This document shows, in pieces, positions 1 to 12,700 of a stretch of 64,000 nucleotides of DNA. Below the pieces are notes generated by a model that was not told the DNA's origin, did no database searches, and saw only the letters and a program-made list of their open reading frames with translations. The stretch spans positions 3,472,590 through 3,536,589 of the forward strand of contig JAQFVV010012509.1 of NCBI GenBank assembly GCA_028023455.1. Reading direction: 5' to 3'. This stretch comes from Epiperipatus broadwayi (Eukaryota; Onychophora; Udeonychophora; Euonychophora; Peripatidae). The translations under genes were made by a program, and so were the position numbers. Each line of letters starts with the position of its first letter. Positions within the stretch are counted from its first letter, which is position 1.

Positions 1-3000
1 TAATTCAGTATCTCTAATAAGTTTATTGATGAGTTCATATCAATAGGGTGGTGGTGGCAGGGGATCCCACTTTCTATTGTGGTTTGTTTCTACAAAGATA
101 GGAAAGACTATCCTCCCCAGAGATTATTAATCATATATACCAAAAAAAACAAATAACTAACTGATGAAATGATTATTAATAACAAACAACAAAAACAAAT
201 AAGTGTCACTGTAGAAGTGTTGGTATTTAATGTGTAAGAATGTAAAATTTTACCTTCTCCCCTGGTGATGATTCAATTAATCCGCAAACAACCTCTATTT
301 TATTTCAATTTAAAAGTAAAGCTAATAATGCTCTTCTCTTTTCTAATGTATCAGGAGTTTACACTCCCCTTCAAAAAAAATAAACTAAAAATATTGATAC
401 ATAAAATAAAAATATGATGTCAACCTAAGATCAATTAAGAGTCCATAAGAAAAATGTCCTATAAAATTAAAAATGTCCTTATTGATTCAGTTCATGTTTC
501 AGTTGATGGGGTTTGAGGGTTCTAGAATGACATAATAGTGATCAGAATTTCTTTCTTTATATGGCCTGCTTTGAGATGGTAAGTTTGTAGTTTCACATCC
601 AAATAGTAAAGTTGTTGTTGTTCGCAACATGGATGAGCGAATCCTATGTTGAATTAGATTTGGTTTTGGTGGTTACAGTTCCGTGAGTGATGACTTTCTT
701 CCTCTGATGTAACTTCCCTTTTAGCAGCACATGCCAGTACTTCAGATTTGCTCATATATAAGCATTTGAGTTGTAGGAATAAGAGAATTCCTTTTATTCT
801 TGCATAAATACTATATCTTGTATTGGTGAGAAAGTATTCATTTATTATTAACACTCGCAAAGCGTATGCACAATTAGCTTAAATGACTGATATTTGAATA
901 TATATGTAATTGGTAAAAGTTATTGATTTTGTTGAGAAGCAAGATATTTGTTGCTACAAATATAAAGTTAGAATTGATCTACTCTCCAGCTCAAGCTTGA
1001 AAATATTCTTGAAACATTGAATAGTTTAAAGCTGGTTTTGGATTTATAATTCAAAATTCTTTAGATGGATGGGTTTAAATCCATATACCTTTACTCCAAC
1101 TTTAATTAATATCCAATGAGATATTCTTATTAATGTTTTTACTTTGATAGCAGCAGATTTTTCTGTTCAAACCACAAGTTCGATTTTTCCCCTCACAAAA
1201 TGTATATGTTGATTAGCCGATGAGTTTTTGATCTGATTTTCGAGAAGGTCATTTATTTATATCTTTTGCTAATCACCAAAATGAGGTTGTTTCATTGAAT
1301 GTAAATTTGATGATTTCAAATGGCAGGTTCATGTTCATGTATTGAATTAATTATTATTTACATCATTTGTTATGATTAATATATATATATATGGCAGATT
1401 AATAACAATAAAAAGTTTATTATTTCTTACCTTTAGGTTTTTTTTTCTTGTTTGCATCTAAATTTGATCATCCTTTTCTTGTATTGTTGTGATGTGTGTA
1501 AATTAAACAACAATTGAGGAGAGGGTTATAGTTTGATTTAGATTGTGTATTTATCATATGTTTATTAAATGTTCAATTAAAAAAAATTAAACATTTAATT
1601 ATAAAAACAATTAATTGTTTCTCAGCTACAGTGCTTGTGACCAATTGCATCTTTCGGTAATAAGTTTCATTTGATTTGCATTCTCATTATAAATATAGCT
1701 TGCTTTCTGTTATATATAAAAAATGTTTATTATTGTAGGTATCGGGTTTAAATTAGGTAAGGGTGCTTTTAATGGTTTTAGTGGGAGTGTAAGACCACAT
1801 CTTACAAAATCTAATCTATAAAACTAATTATTATATATGTATGATTATTATATATAATTTATGAAACATATATTTACATATATGTAAAACAAATTAATTA
1901 ACCACATATGATTCCATAAATAGATAGTGATTCATATTAATACAAAAAAAAATTACAGAGAAATATGCTAACATTATGTGTATTCCATTGTGCAATTAGA
2001 AACTATTTCAAGTGCCCCTGAAAATAACATCAACCCTATTCAATTTACAAAAATGTTTACATTGAGCCAATAATTTCGATCGGCTCATGTTATATTTTCT
2101 GTGTATGTAAATGTACGTATATACACATATATTTATTAGTTTTTTTTTTTTTAAAGAAATAAATGCTGTATGTATAGAAAGTTTTTTTTTGGTATTATTT
2201 ATTAGTTTTTTTATAGTAGGTTTTTGGTATTATTTATTAGTTTTTTTTATTGGGATTTAAAAAAAAAAAAAAAAACAGAAAGAAAAGAAAAAGACAAAAT
2301 GGTAGATTAGTTGTTATTTTAATTTTTAATTGGATTGAGAGATTACATTGAAAATAATATTAAAAGAAGTATTTTTTTTCCGTTTGTTTTTGGAAACAAT
2401 TTTTAATTAAATTTTTTAATCTGAGGGGGGAGGGAAGAGAGAAAAGAATTGTAATTAATTCTATTGTAGTGACTTCTAGCTGGAAGGTGTTAAAAACAAA
2501 AAGGAATTAAAAAAATGCAATCACTGGCCAGGAACATGATCAGATAAAAGGACAATGGATAAAAAAGACTATAAGTAGAGAGAAAAATCTATTGTATGAA
2601 TGATTAGCTTATTAGTTTTTCTTTGAATAAAAAGAAAAGAACTATTGGAAATAAAAATGATTGAAGGCTAAACAAAATAGAATCTGTCCCCAGCCGGGAC
2701 CCTGCTCCATTCCTAGCAAGCTAGCTGGGGAACAAACTTTGTTGCAGAGAATCAACTCCCAAGAGATAAGGAGAAATGCATATGGACGTACACTGATCGA
2801 TCAGGGTAATAAAAACTTTGTTATTGATTGAACTACAGATTGGTGAACTTAAAACATATCTATTTAGGATTATATTTAATCAGCCATGAACTATAAGTTA
2901 CGACAATAGAAGGGGTTTTGTTATATATATTTATAATGCTTATGTTTGCATTACTCAATTAGTTTATTTAAAATAACGTAATTTATTTATATTTGTATAT

Positions 3001-4990
3001 TTTTTTAATTTTTCTTTATGGAGGGTTTTCAACTAATTTTTGACGAAATTCAAGACTATAAGGGGAGGTTGAAAATAATAATAATCCCATGAATGAATCC
3101 CAGAAATGGTTAACAAAATAGAATGTAAAAATGATTTAAGAAAACATAAATGAAAAGTTTAAGGGTTGAATAAATATTGAAAGAGAGGGTAGGGGTTTAG
3201 TGTAATAACTGGCTCCTAATAGTAAGTCACTTAGTCTCTATACTGGCCAAGATTTGGATTAGTTTGGGACACTTGTATAAGTAAAAGCTCATGTTCCTTC
3301 GAGAATGAAATACATATATTACTCTCCACCTTTGTTTTTTTATCCTATATAAAAAGAAAAAAAAAGAACGATTATGTTAGTTATGTTAAGAGTATAGAAA
3401 GGAGGAAGGTAGAGGGGGAATTATTAGTGATTTGTTTTACAAATAATCTTGAATAAAAGAAAAGTAAATTTTAATAAAGCGTATTATTAATTTAAACTTA
3501 TAAAAGTGTACTTGTTTGTTCCTTTAGTGTTTGTATGAGATAATAAAACATATTATCGTATTGTATCCGTACGTATTAAAAATGGAATTGTAAAGGGAGA
3601 GTTTAGTTGGGTCTATCATACATATATAAATAAACAGCCATGAATATAAGATTCCTCTAATTTCGTGGCTCTAGGTTCTTTTCCTAGTGGTGCCCTCGTA
3701 TGATAATGATTACAGTTTTAATTAACATTTTTAATTCAGCGTACAATCTTTTAGATACAAAAAGTAGTGGCACAACATATTATTTAAATAAGGAATATGT
3801 GATTCTTTTCATACTATATGTGCACTGTGAATTATTTGAAATAATATATATATATTAGGTAATTCTTCATATCCATGCCATTTGGTCCTAAGCCATAGCA
3901 TAAATACCAAGTTACAGAGAGAAATGAATTTGTATTACAATGTGTTGTTAACACACATATATAACTAAATGTACATACTGTATATGTACAAATTGAAAAT
4001 GTAAACATTAAAAGCCTAAAACTAAACTAGTCAATAAAATAATCAAAATTCACAACTCAACCAGACTATCCAAAAAATTAACTCTAAAACATAACCAATG
4101 GTTTCACTGCTACAAGCAGACTTCTCAAATATAAAGAACTACAAAATAACATATTTAAACTAAACATTACCCACAATTCCTTAATATTAAAATAACTTTT
4201 AAGCAAGTTAATTGCTTCAGAATCATAAATTTTTAATAATAAAGATTCTTTAATTCTTCTTTTTATTTGGTTGGGTTATGAATCAAGAGTAATTTTGATT
4301 ATATTGAAAATGTATAGACCACATATTTATAAGTAAGTGTACCCATACAGTATATGCACTGTAAATTAAAAAAAAAATTTCTTTATTAAATTCTAATTAT
4401 TTTATTTAATATTTTTTTTGAAATATAGAAGACCAAGATCAGAGATTACAGATACAGGAGGATTATTATACATACTTTATGGATAATTAATTTTTTACAT
4501 TATAATGAAAAATAAAAATTAACTATTAATTATTAAAATCTATAGTATATAAGACTCCTGTGGCATGGTCATAAAGCGATTTCCTTACTATACTTATGAC
4601 CTGGGGTCAGATATGGGCACTATGAAATGAGATTTTTATTTCAGATAGCTAACTCAATCGCATTAATTTGTTTGTATTTCATTTGAATAACATAAATATT
4701 AATGTGATACTTAGTGTTAGAATATAAATTAAAAGATAATTACACTCAAATAAATTTGAATAATTTCTGTTTAGATTTATAATTATAACTGCAGGCATAA
4801 TTTGTTGACATGAGAAGACTCAGGTAGTATAACAAATTCATTTTTTTCATCCCTTAGCAAAAACAGTAAAAAATGTAATAATAGAGAGGTGACAGGTTAA
4901 AATCAGTTGCACCTAAATAATTAGATCTAATTGGCTGTATATATAATATCTTTAAAACTAATAAAAAATGTCATGAACCTAACTACAAAT
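1..4990. other. A/T-rich non-coding stretch, no gene recognised
   Basis: Low-complexity A/T-rich DNA with many homopolymer runs. I see no open frame with family resemblance. One compact GC-richer hairpin-like block is at about 2687-2735 (ccccagc ... gctgggg). If 9723-9797 is the last P2X exon, this lies downstream of the gene. Confidence 0.5.
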
Positions 4991-5043
4991 TACTTTTAAG
5001 AAGTAAATTCTATTTCTCCTACTCTAATTGCTGTAAGATTGAG

Positions 5044-5175
5044 TAATGTATAGATGCCAGATGATAATGGTCAATAAATTCCTAACAAGTGCTATTCTAT
5101 CCATATTCTCAGATGGTATATAATAGCATTTGATGGGGATTTATTAAGCATTATCATATACTATCTGAGTACTCA
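5044..5175. repeat. Short imperfect inverted repeat (small fold-back element)
   Basis: Arms of about 33 bp face each other: gataatggtcaataaattcc ... and, inverted, gataatgcttaataaatccc .... Sequence resembling the left arm (atagatgccagat, then ttaataaatcc, then gtgctata) recurs at about 50310-50370, so this is a dispersed family. No coding capacity is seen. Confidence 0.55.
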
Positions 5176-5179
5176 AGTT

Positions 5180-6616
5180 TATATTAAATGACAGAAATGA
5201 AATAGAATTAGTTACATTACTATAAGCCATGAATATGATATACAAGTTATATCGAAAGCATGCTAGTCAGTATTAAAGCTGAATAGTTAAAAATTACCTT
5301 TTCTAGAGATATTTTCATTAACAGTCATGTTAATAATCTTACTATTCTCAAGATAAAAACATACTAATAAAAAAAAGTAGAAAAAATATGTCGGATAACA
5401 TTAAAAAAGTGTTAAACAGGAAAAAAACATAACAAAAAAGATAAACTAAATATGATAAAATCGATCAAATATTTCAAAAGACAGTTAACACACTGAACAA
5501 TCTAAAGTAATAATAATATTTGATCTGTCTCTTCAACTGCTATTCAAAACATAAACAAATTTAATGTATTAATTAATGATATTATTAAATACTTTTTTAT
5601 TTAAATTAGAAACTCTGTTTATTTAAAAAAAAATTAAGATTTAATATATTTCTATCAAATGGAATGCATTCAAATTTTGTATGGATTATAAATCAATGAC
5701 AATGTGATATGATAATGAAATATTTCAAGTCGGAACTCTGATTTCTTTACTGCAGAGGGTTTGGACGATCGAATGTCAAATAGCTTGATACCAGTTCATT
5801 AAGTTTCCATTGATGTGCACGAAAGAGTGATATATATATTTTAACAAAAGCTTAGGATAAAAAGGGATTGATGATCAATTATTAAAATAGAAAAAAAAAA
5901 TCTTAATTATAAAAGTTCCTTTTTTTTAAATGGATGAAATTTTATTTTCTCTTGATTGAAAAATTTGACATTTTTTTTCCTATGAACAAAACAATATTGT
6001 AAATGATTTTTACTGCACACAAATTAGTTTATAATTTCCATTTTTTGAATTAGAATAATTACAAAAAATATCTGAGTATTAAAAAGAAAAATAATATTGG
6101 AATAGATTTTTTTTTTAAAAAAAAGAAAACTTTATTAGTAGCAAATTATTTATAATTATTAACATATGTATAACAGAATAAGTTTAAGTTATATAACATG
6201 TGATACACAACATATGAAAACAGATAATTATAATTGGTGTTTCAAGACAGATGTGTATTTTATTTACAATACATATATTTGATATATAATTGACATCAAT
6301 ACTGAAAATATTGTGAATTAATGCTGGCATAATTAATGTACCATTCAGAAAAATATTATACTGCCAAATTTTACTTGTAGTTTTTCTAAGTAAGAATTTG
6401 AGAGCATTTATTAAGTTCATATTAAACACTATTATTTTTTTAAAAATATATTGTATTTCTTGTTTTCAAATATTCTAAAACAGTGAGCAAGTCATATGAT
6501 TCTAGGAAACAATTTTTAATGAAAGATTTTCTTTCAAATTTTATAGAATGCGATATTGTTTTTATTCTTCATTTTAATTAAAATTGGAATAATTATGAAA
6601 AGATCCTATATTAAAA
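5180..6616. other. A/T-rich non-coding stretch
   Basis: No coding, RNA or repeat feature recognised beyond poly-A and poly-T runs. Confidence 0.4.
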
Positions 6617-6898
6617 AATATTTTATAATAAATGTTTTTATTTATGGTGCACTAAAAGTCCAAAAAATAATTGTTTTCTTCAATCCCAACTGGAATTTTT
6701 ATATTTGACTTGAAATAAAAGCATAGGATGTCCAGAAATTAAATAATTTGTTTGAATTAATTAATTTCTAGACACTCCATGTTTTTATTTCAAGTGAAAT
6801 ATAAAAATTCCAGTTGTGATTGAAAAAAACAATTATTTTTTGCTTTTTATAATGGGCCGCAAATAAAAGCATTTATTATAAAATATTTTTTTTTATAT
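6617..6898. mobile_element. Palindromic MITE, copy 1
   Basis: A nearly complete inverted repeat of about 280 bp. Outer arms read aaatattttataataaatg and its complement catttattataaaatattt. Further in, aattgttttcttcaatcccaa is mirrored by a complementary stretch, and the centre holds gtccagaaatta / aatttctagacac. It encodes no protein, so it would be non-autonomous. A diverged copy is at 51557-51832 with the same inner and central motifs. The superfamily is uncertain, since the target-site duplication is masked by flanking A/T. Confidence 0.75.
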
Positions 6899-7555
6899 AC
6901 TATTTTTTTATATTAAAATAAATAAAAATACTTTAGTTGAAATTTTATTGTATATCATATCTAAAAAATCGGTACATTTAAAAATAATAATCAAATAGCT
7001 TATTGCTTGGGAGTTGCTGAAAAGTTCCAACATTGAAAGTGACATCTGGAACATTGACTTACAGATCTCGAGTTCCAGGGACTACCATTTTAATCCTACT
7101 CTAAACCATATAGAGCTGTACATTTGAAGTTTTTCAAAAATGGATACGCAGATCAAATTCTAAGCAAAACAGTTGCTTCTAGACAAGTAAATACAATTTG
7201 TAATTTTTTTTCCTTCTAATAATTGGTAGTACACTGTTTAAATTTTAAGTATTAGCCTTGGTTAAAATATTGTAACTCTTTCTTTTTTGTAAATTTGGTT
7301 TACTTTGAATACAATAAATCATATAATATGAATAATTTGTTGTTTCAAATTATTTTCATTTGTTGTTAGAAGAAAATATGAATAGTTTTTTAAAAATTCA
7401 TTTTTGTCTTATCTTCAAATATAAATAACTTGTTTCTTGTTAAACCCTCTCTCTATTCAATTTAATTTTTTAAATTAAGTATTTCCAATTTTTTATTTAT
7501 TTATAATAAATTTATTTTATACTTTTTTAGTTATAATTATTTATTATGTAATACT

Positions 7556-8150
7556 TTTAAGACAAGCTATAACCTGTATCAAATGCGCCCTGAAATCTAT
7601 AATAGTCAAGAAATATCTCCATCTTGCCGATAGAGGGACTTCTCAAACCACGACATAAGATAGCGACTTGTATAAAGACAAAAGTGGTCGTCCCATCTTT
7701 AACTCAACTTTCCACTTATATAGGCCAATCTGAAGCATCTTGATTTGGGAGCATTGATACAGGTTATAGCCTGTCTTAAAAGTATTTACATATACTTCAT
7801 GTGCACTTAATAAATAATTATAACTCTACAATAGTTTATATATCTCCAATATAAAGATCGTAATATTAACTCGTAAATCTCAAAATTTCATGAATGTTAA
7901 TTTGTATAGAAAATAGTGAACTTAAACAGCAGAGAACAAGAGCTTCATGCTCCCAAATCAAGATGCTTCAGATTGGCCTATATAAGTGGAAAGTTGTGTT
8001 AAAGATGGGATGATCACTCTTGTTTTTATAAAAATAGCTATCTTGTGTCATGGTTTGAGAGGTCCCTCTATCGGCAAGATGGAGATATTGCTTGACTATT
8101 ATAGATTTCAGGGTGCATTTGATACATACCCTGTCTTAAGAGTATTACTT
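7556..8150. repeat. Inverted pair of 'family C' repeats
   Basis: An arm at about 7565-7755 and an inverted arm at about 7945-8145 share about 190 bp, including the core gaggtccctctatcggcaag and the segment around cctatataagtggaaagttg. Between them is the family's other end (gatacaggttatagcctgtc ... cttaataaataattataa). Diverged relatives lie at 44099-44356 (plus) and 61777-62055 (minus), sharing atgctc ... gcttcag ... ggtccct ... tatcg and a terminal ttaataaatttataa. Family members have TATA-like and AATAAA-like strings, as LTRs or retrozyme units do, but no coding capacity. I could not find a hammerhead core in it. Confidence 0.7.
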
Positions 8151-9720
8151 TTTTGTAATTTTTTCTTTCTAAAATTTTATTTTATATTAATTAGAAAATA
8201 ATTTATATTTTTTTTTATTCATATCAATTAATTTATTTATTTATAGATTAGATTTTATTTCTTTATTAACATTTGATGTAATTATATGCAGAATTATAAT
8301 TTTTTAAAATTATTTTACTATTTAAATGTGGGGATAGTTTTTTATTATTAAGAAAATTATAAAATAGAAAAAAAATAAATAGACAGAACGAATATTTATA
8401 AATTTAAAAAAAATTTGAATATGTTGTTCAAAAATTGAAGTATATGCATTTTGAAGAAGAAATGAACAAGTACTAACAAATTTTATGGAAGTCATATAAA
8501 GGTGGGATGATGAAGCAAAAAAAGAAAAACTTAGTAGTTAGAAAAAAAGATATGAAGAAGTTGAATGAAGAAAATTTGGCAAGATAGGATTGAAAAAAAT
8601 GAAAGAGTTAAATGAAATGGACATAATTATAAAATAGTATAATGAAAATATATGTAAAAAATGATAAAAATTGATAAAACTAAATACATAAATGTATAAT
8701 TAATGGAATATTCTATAGTTAGAAAGATTGGTAAAATATGTTGGAGAATGCATAATTTGAAAATATGTTTATCTAGGCATTTGCTTAAAATATTGTGTAA
8801 ATTGGAAGAAAAGTAAATTTAGAATGTCTTAACATGTCTATAAATGTTTTACACATTTCAGTTAGAAAGTAGTATTTTTTCTTTACTTATGATTCCTATA
8901 CAATCACAAAATATTCAAAACAAATATTAAATTCAATAGCTATTTTCATTCTAGACGATAATATCTGATTTGATAAAAAGTTTACATTTTTTTATTCATT
9001 TAAATTATTGAATAATGAAATCAAAACAATGATTAATACAAATATAATTTGAAAATTTTATACATTATTTGGTATAAAATATTTTTCTTTTTAGTTTTCA
9101 ATACATGATAGGCTGAGTTATGTTACAGCATTTTTAAAGACTGAGTAATGTAATTTTAAATGTGTGCTTTCATTATTTTTTTCTATTAGTATATTTTTCA
9201 CATTAAAAATATTTATTTATTAATATAAGGATTGATATTTATATATTACTGATGAAATGCTATTAATCAAATATTCTTTTTGTTTCCTACTCATTCCAGA
9301 TTAAGATTTTCCAGGATTACAAATAATTCATAATATAACTTACTCTACCTTCTTCCTCCCTTCTAAATACCAAATATCTTTAAAACACTTTTATGCTATT
9401 GGGAAACTTTAACTATTTCAACAATAAATTCTTTCCACTATTTTTTGACAGTCCCTATCGGTTATTTGGGTTATACCTACAGAATTTTATTTTATTAACT
9501 AAACTTTTATTTTATATTAATTTCCAAAAAATTAAATTTATTTATCACAAATATGAACAAATAAATGAAAAATATTCTTAAAAATAATTTCAACGTTGCA
9601 AATATAGAAAAAAAAAACAACTTGAAATATTTAATGAGAATAATAACATTTTGTCATTTCACTACTGCTGACAAAAATGTACTTTTCCATTACTAAAATC
9701 TAAACAAATTATTGTTAATA
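8151..9720. other. A/T-rich stretch at the 3' side of the P2X gene
   Basis: If the last exon at 9723-9797 is correct, the minus-strand 3' UTR and poly(A) site should be here. Many AATAAA/ATTAAA strings occur on both strands, so none can be chosen. No gene recognised. Confidence 0.4.
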
Positions 9721-9722
9721 TA

Positions 9723-9797
9723 TCATAAAACAAAAAAATTCTTTTTTAAATTTAAAATTCCATTTATAATTATTAAAATATCACAAAAACATAACTG
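9723..9797 (-). CDS. Candidate terminal P2X exon: end of TM2 and short tail (75 nt, stop TGA)
   Basis: This is a phase-0 candidate following the exon at 16263-16419. A weak acceptor (gattgtag) precedes CAG TTA TGT TTT TGT GAT, encoding [17 protein letters not shown], a short basic stretch KKN, FFVL and TGA. The C-D-I followed by hydrophobic residues aligns with the conserved Cys-Asp of TM2, and the phase fits. Against it, the pyrimidine tract is poor, the tail is only about ten residues, and the Y-x-x-x-K membrane-stability motif found just after TM2 in P2X receptors is absent. The true last exon might lie elsewhere, including left of the window, with this as a chance match or alternative end. 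Confidence 0.42.
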   Translation of the reverse strand, partial: QLCFCDILIIINGILNLKKNFFVL

Positions 9798-12700
9798 CTA
9801 CAATCGTAACAGAGGCTTTTCTTCTTTAGACAATTATAACTTGTTCTTTAACATCATTAAAATTCTCTTGATTTGTCTGCTTCAAATCAAACATTTTCAA
9901 ATAAAATCTGAGTTTAATCATAAATATCATTATCTTAAAATAATGGAAAGAATACAATTCTTCTTTCCAAAGTAACACAAAAGAGCTTGTAAGTATTTTC
10001 ACGAGCTCTCTTGAAGCCTGAAAACAATCCATCAATTAGTACCATTACCAGCGTATTTGTATTAAGTTCTTGTATAAGGCTATCATCTTTGGATTTTTTA
10101 AAAATTAATAAATCAGTATTTATTTTAGTTTGCATTTCTGCCATCAAATAAATGCAGAATGGCAAACAAATGCTATAGATACCACAAAAGAATGATAGAC
10201 TATGGCTTCTTCTTTATTGAAGCCAAGAATCTCTCAGTCACTATGTCCAGAGAAACCCATTACCACTTATACCTTCCCTTTCCATTCCTCATCCTGTTTT
10301 CCCATGTTCTTCTCTATCCTGTTCCATCTCATTTCCACAACATCTCCTTTGTCCACACTATGGTATTTATAACTGGATCCCCTTTATCTTTTTCCAAGCC
10401 CAACATAAAAACCAAAAAACGACTTTCTATATAATCACTTTGTTTATATTTATTCTCCCACAACTTCATTATTTGTAGCCTCTCTGCTTGCAAGCATTTA
10501 CATTCAATTAGCAGATGCCTAATATGTTCCATGCCTTTCTTGCATAACTTGCAGGCTAATTGACCCACATTTCTTCATTTAAGGGTATATTCCTTTGTTG
10601 CTAACAATCCTGTTCAAGCCTTAAACAGTAAACTATTTTCCTTGCTATTATTGTAAATTAACTGACACCCAATATTCTGTTTACTTCTATATATATTTAA
10701 ACTTTTTTTTCTTTCCATACTAGTTATCCATCTCTCTATTTTTTATTATTGCATCTATTCTTCTATCCCATTCCTTGCCACTAAACACTTAACAATTCTC
10801 CTAACACAATCATCTCACCTTTAGTATACTGACATAGTCTTTATCTGAACCTTCTGCATACTATACTACTTTTCTCACCCATCTTGTTGCCTATCTTTTA
10901 CTCATAATACAATTAAATACTATTTTGGCTATTCTCTTACTATTCATAAATTGCAATCTAACGAACATTTTCATTTTTGTTTTGCATCTCTCATATAAAA
11001 ACTTGATTATCCCATTTCTTCTTAAATTACTTCCTTTACCATCCATACATCTTATGCATGTCTATCTACTTTGCTTTATAATTTTTCTAAGTAATCTAAC
11101 ATCCCTTTAATAACACATAATGCATCATTATCATAAGTTAACCCTGCTACTGCCATTCCCTTCCATACAATTCTTGCTACATCAAATTTATTATTCGAAA
11201 ACACTGTTAATTTCTTTATCACTCCCTTTCTTTTCTTCATTTATCAATTTTTTTTCTCCCATTCCCAAATAGTTATACATATTCCCACATTTAACTTTAT
11301 ATCCCCCTATAAAAATTATTTCGCTTCTCTTTCCCCAGCATTTATCATCAGTACTTTTGATTTTTTTTCACTAAATTTAATCCATATCTCTTTACCCATC
11401 CTTGTGCATATCTTCAGCATAATTTCTATATCTTTCCTACTTTCTTTGCACAAGAAGATATCATCAGCAAATAAAAGAACTGATAATATATACACTCCCT
11501 TGCCATCTATTAATGATAACTCTAACCCTCTTCCTATAACAAAAACAAAATAGGTGACATAGTACATCCTTGCCTTAATCCCACCCGATTTTTAACTGTA
11601 ACTGATTCTATATTTTCTAATTGATACTTATAGTAATTATTTTCATACTAAGATTCACTAAAGCTCCATTCATTCCCAAATTTATTAAACGTATCCATAA
11701 TCTATTTCTATTTACTCTGTCATATATCTTCTCTATATCTATAAAGACCATTTATAACTGTCTACCTGTATCCTACTCATATCTATAAGTTGTATAACTA
11801 CAAATAAACTATCTTCTATATGCTTATCTATTCTAAAACCTCCTTGCATTTCTCTTACTATACTATTTTCTTCCATCCATTTTGCCATCCTTCCATCCAC
11901 CATATATACAAAACTTCACATAACACTGACATTACCGCTATCGGTCTATAATTGTTTATGTTTCTAATAGCCTTTTGTATTATTCCAACTATATGGAAAT
12001 TTTGTCTTCTAGGCCATCTTATTAAAAGATAATAGATTTAATTTTGCCCTATTTCCCAAATTCATCACCATCTCTGTTGCCCACATATCTAAACGTCTTG
12101 CCTTTCCACTTTTCAATTTCTTATATAGTCCTTCTTCCCTGCCTCATTCAATTCATTTTCTGCAAAACTAATACTTCCATTACTGTGTGCTTTTATGTTT
12201 ATCCTTCACATCCAACATCTTTTCTATGTCCATTATATACTTATTTATATATCTAACATCCTTTGTTTATTCATTACATACTTATTTAAGATTGTCTCTA
12301 ATTCTTCTCTAGAGTTACTCTCTTTTTTCTCTCATTTCCCCTAAACTGAAAGTGATTGCGGAGCCATCAGAAAACACTCCAAAAACATTGCTGGCATTAA
12401 AAACTTAAATAATATTAAATATAAACAATAGCTATTAATGTGAACATATTTCAAATATACATATATTCTACATATTTATTTTTATATAATAACTAACCTT
12501 ATTGATTATTCCCTTTCTCTTCATATAGGACTTTTAAAAATTATTAAAATTTTCTGTTACTAACTTTATGTCAACTGATTTAAAGTTTATCCCTCAATCC
12601 AACTTTCTACAAAAAAAGTTTTCAATTGTTATATCTAGTAATAATTTAAAACATTTTTTTGTTTAGCAATGTAAAATAAAACAAAATATTTTTTAAAAGA

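Noticed and set aside
7986-8201. A 71-codon plus-strand frame.
   Set aside because: It lies within the family C inverted repeat, and the partner arm is not open in the same way.
11325-11360. Hammerhead-like CTGATGA ... GGAAA on the minus strand.
   Set aside because: No pairing is possible for stem II or stem I; it is coding sequence of a LINE.
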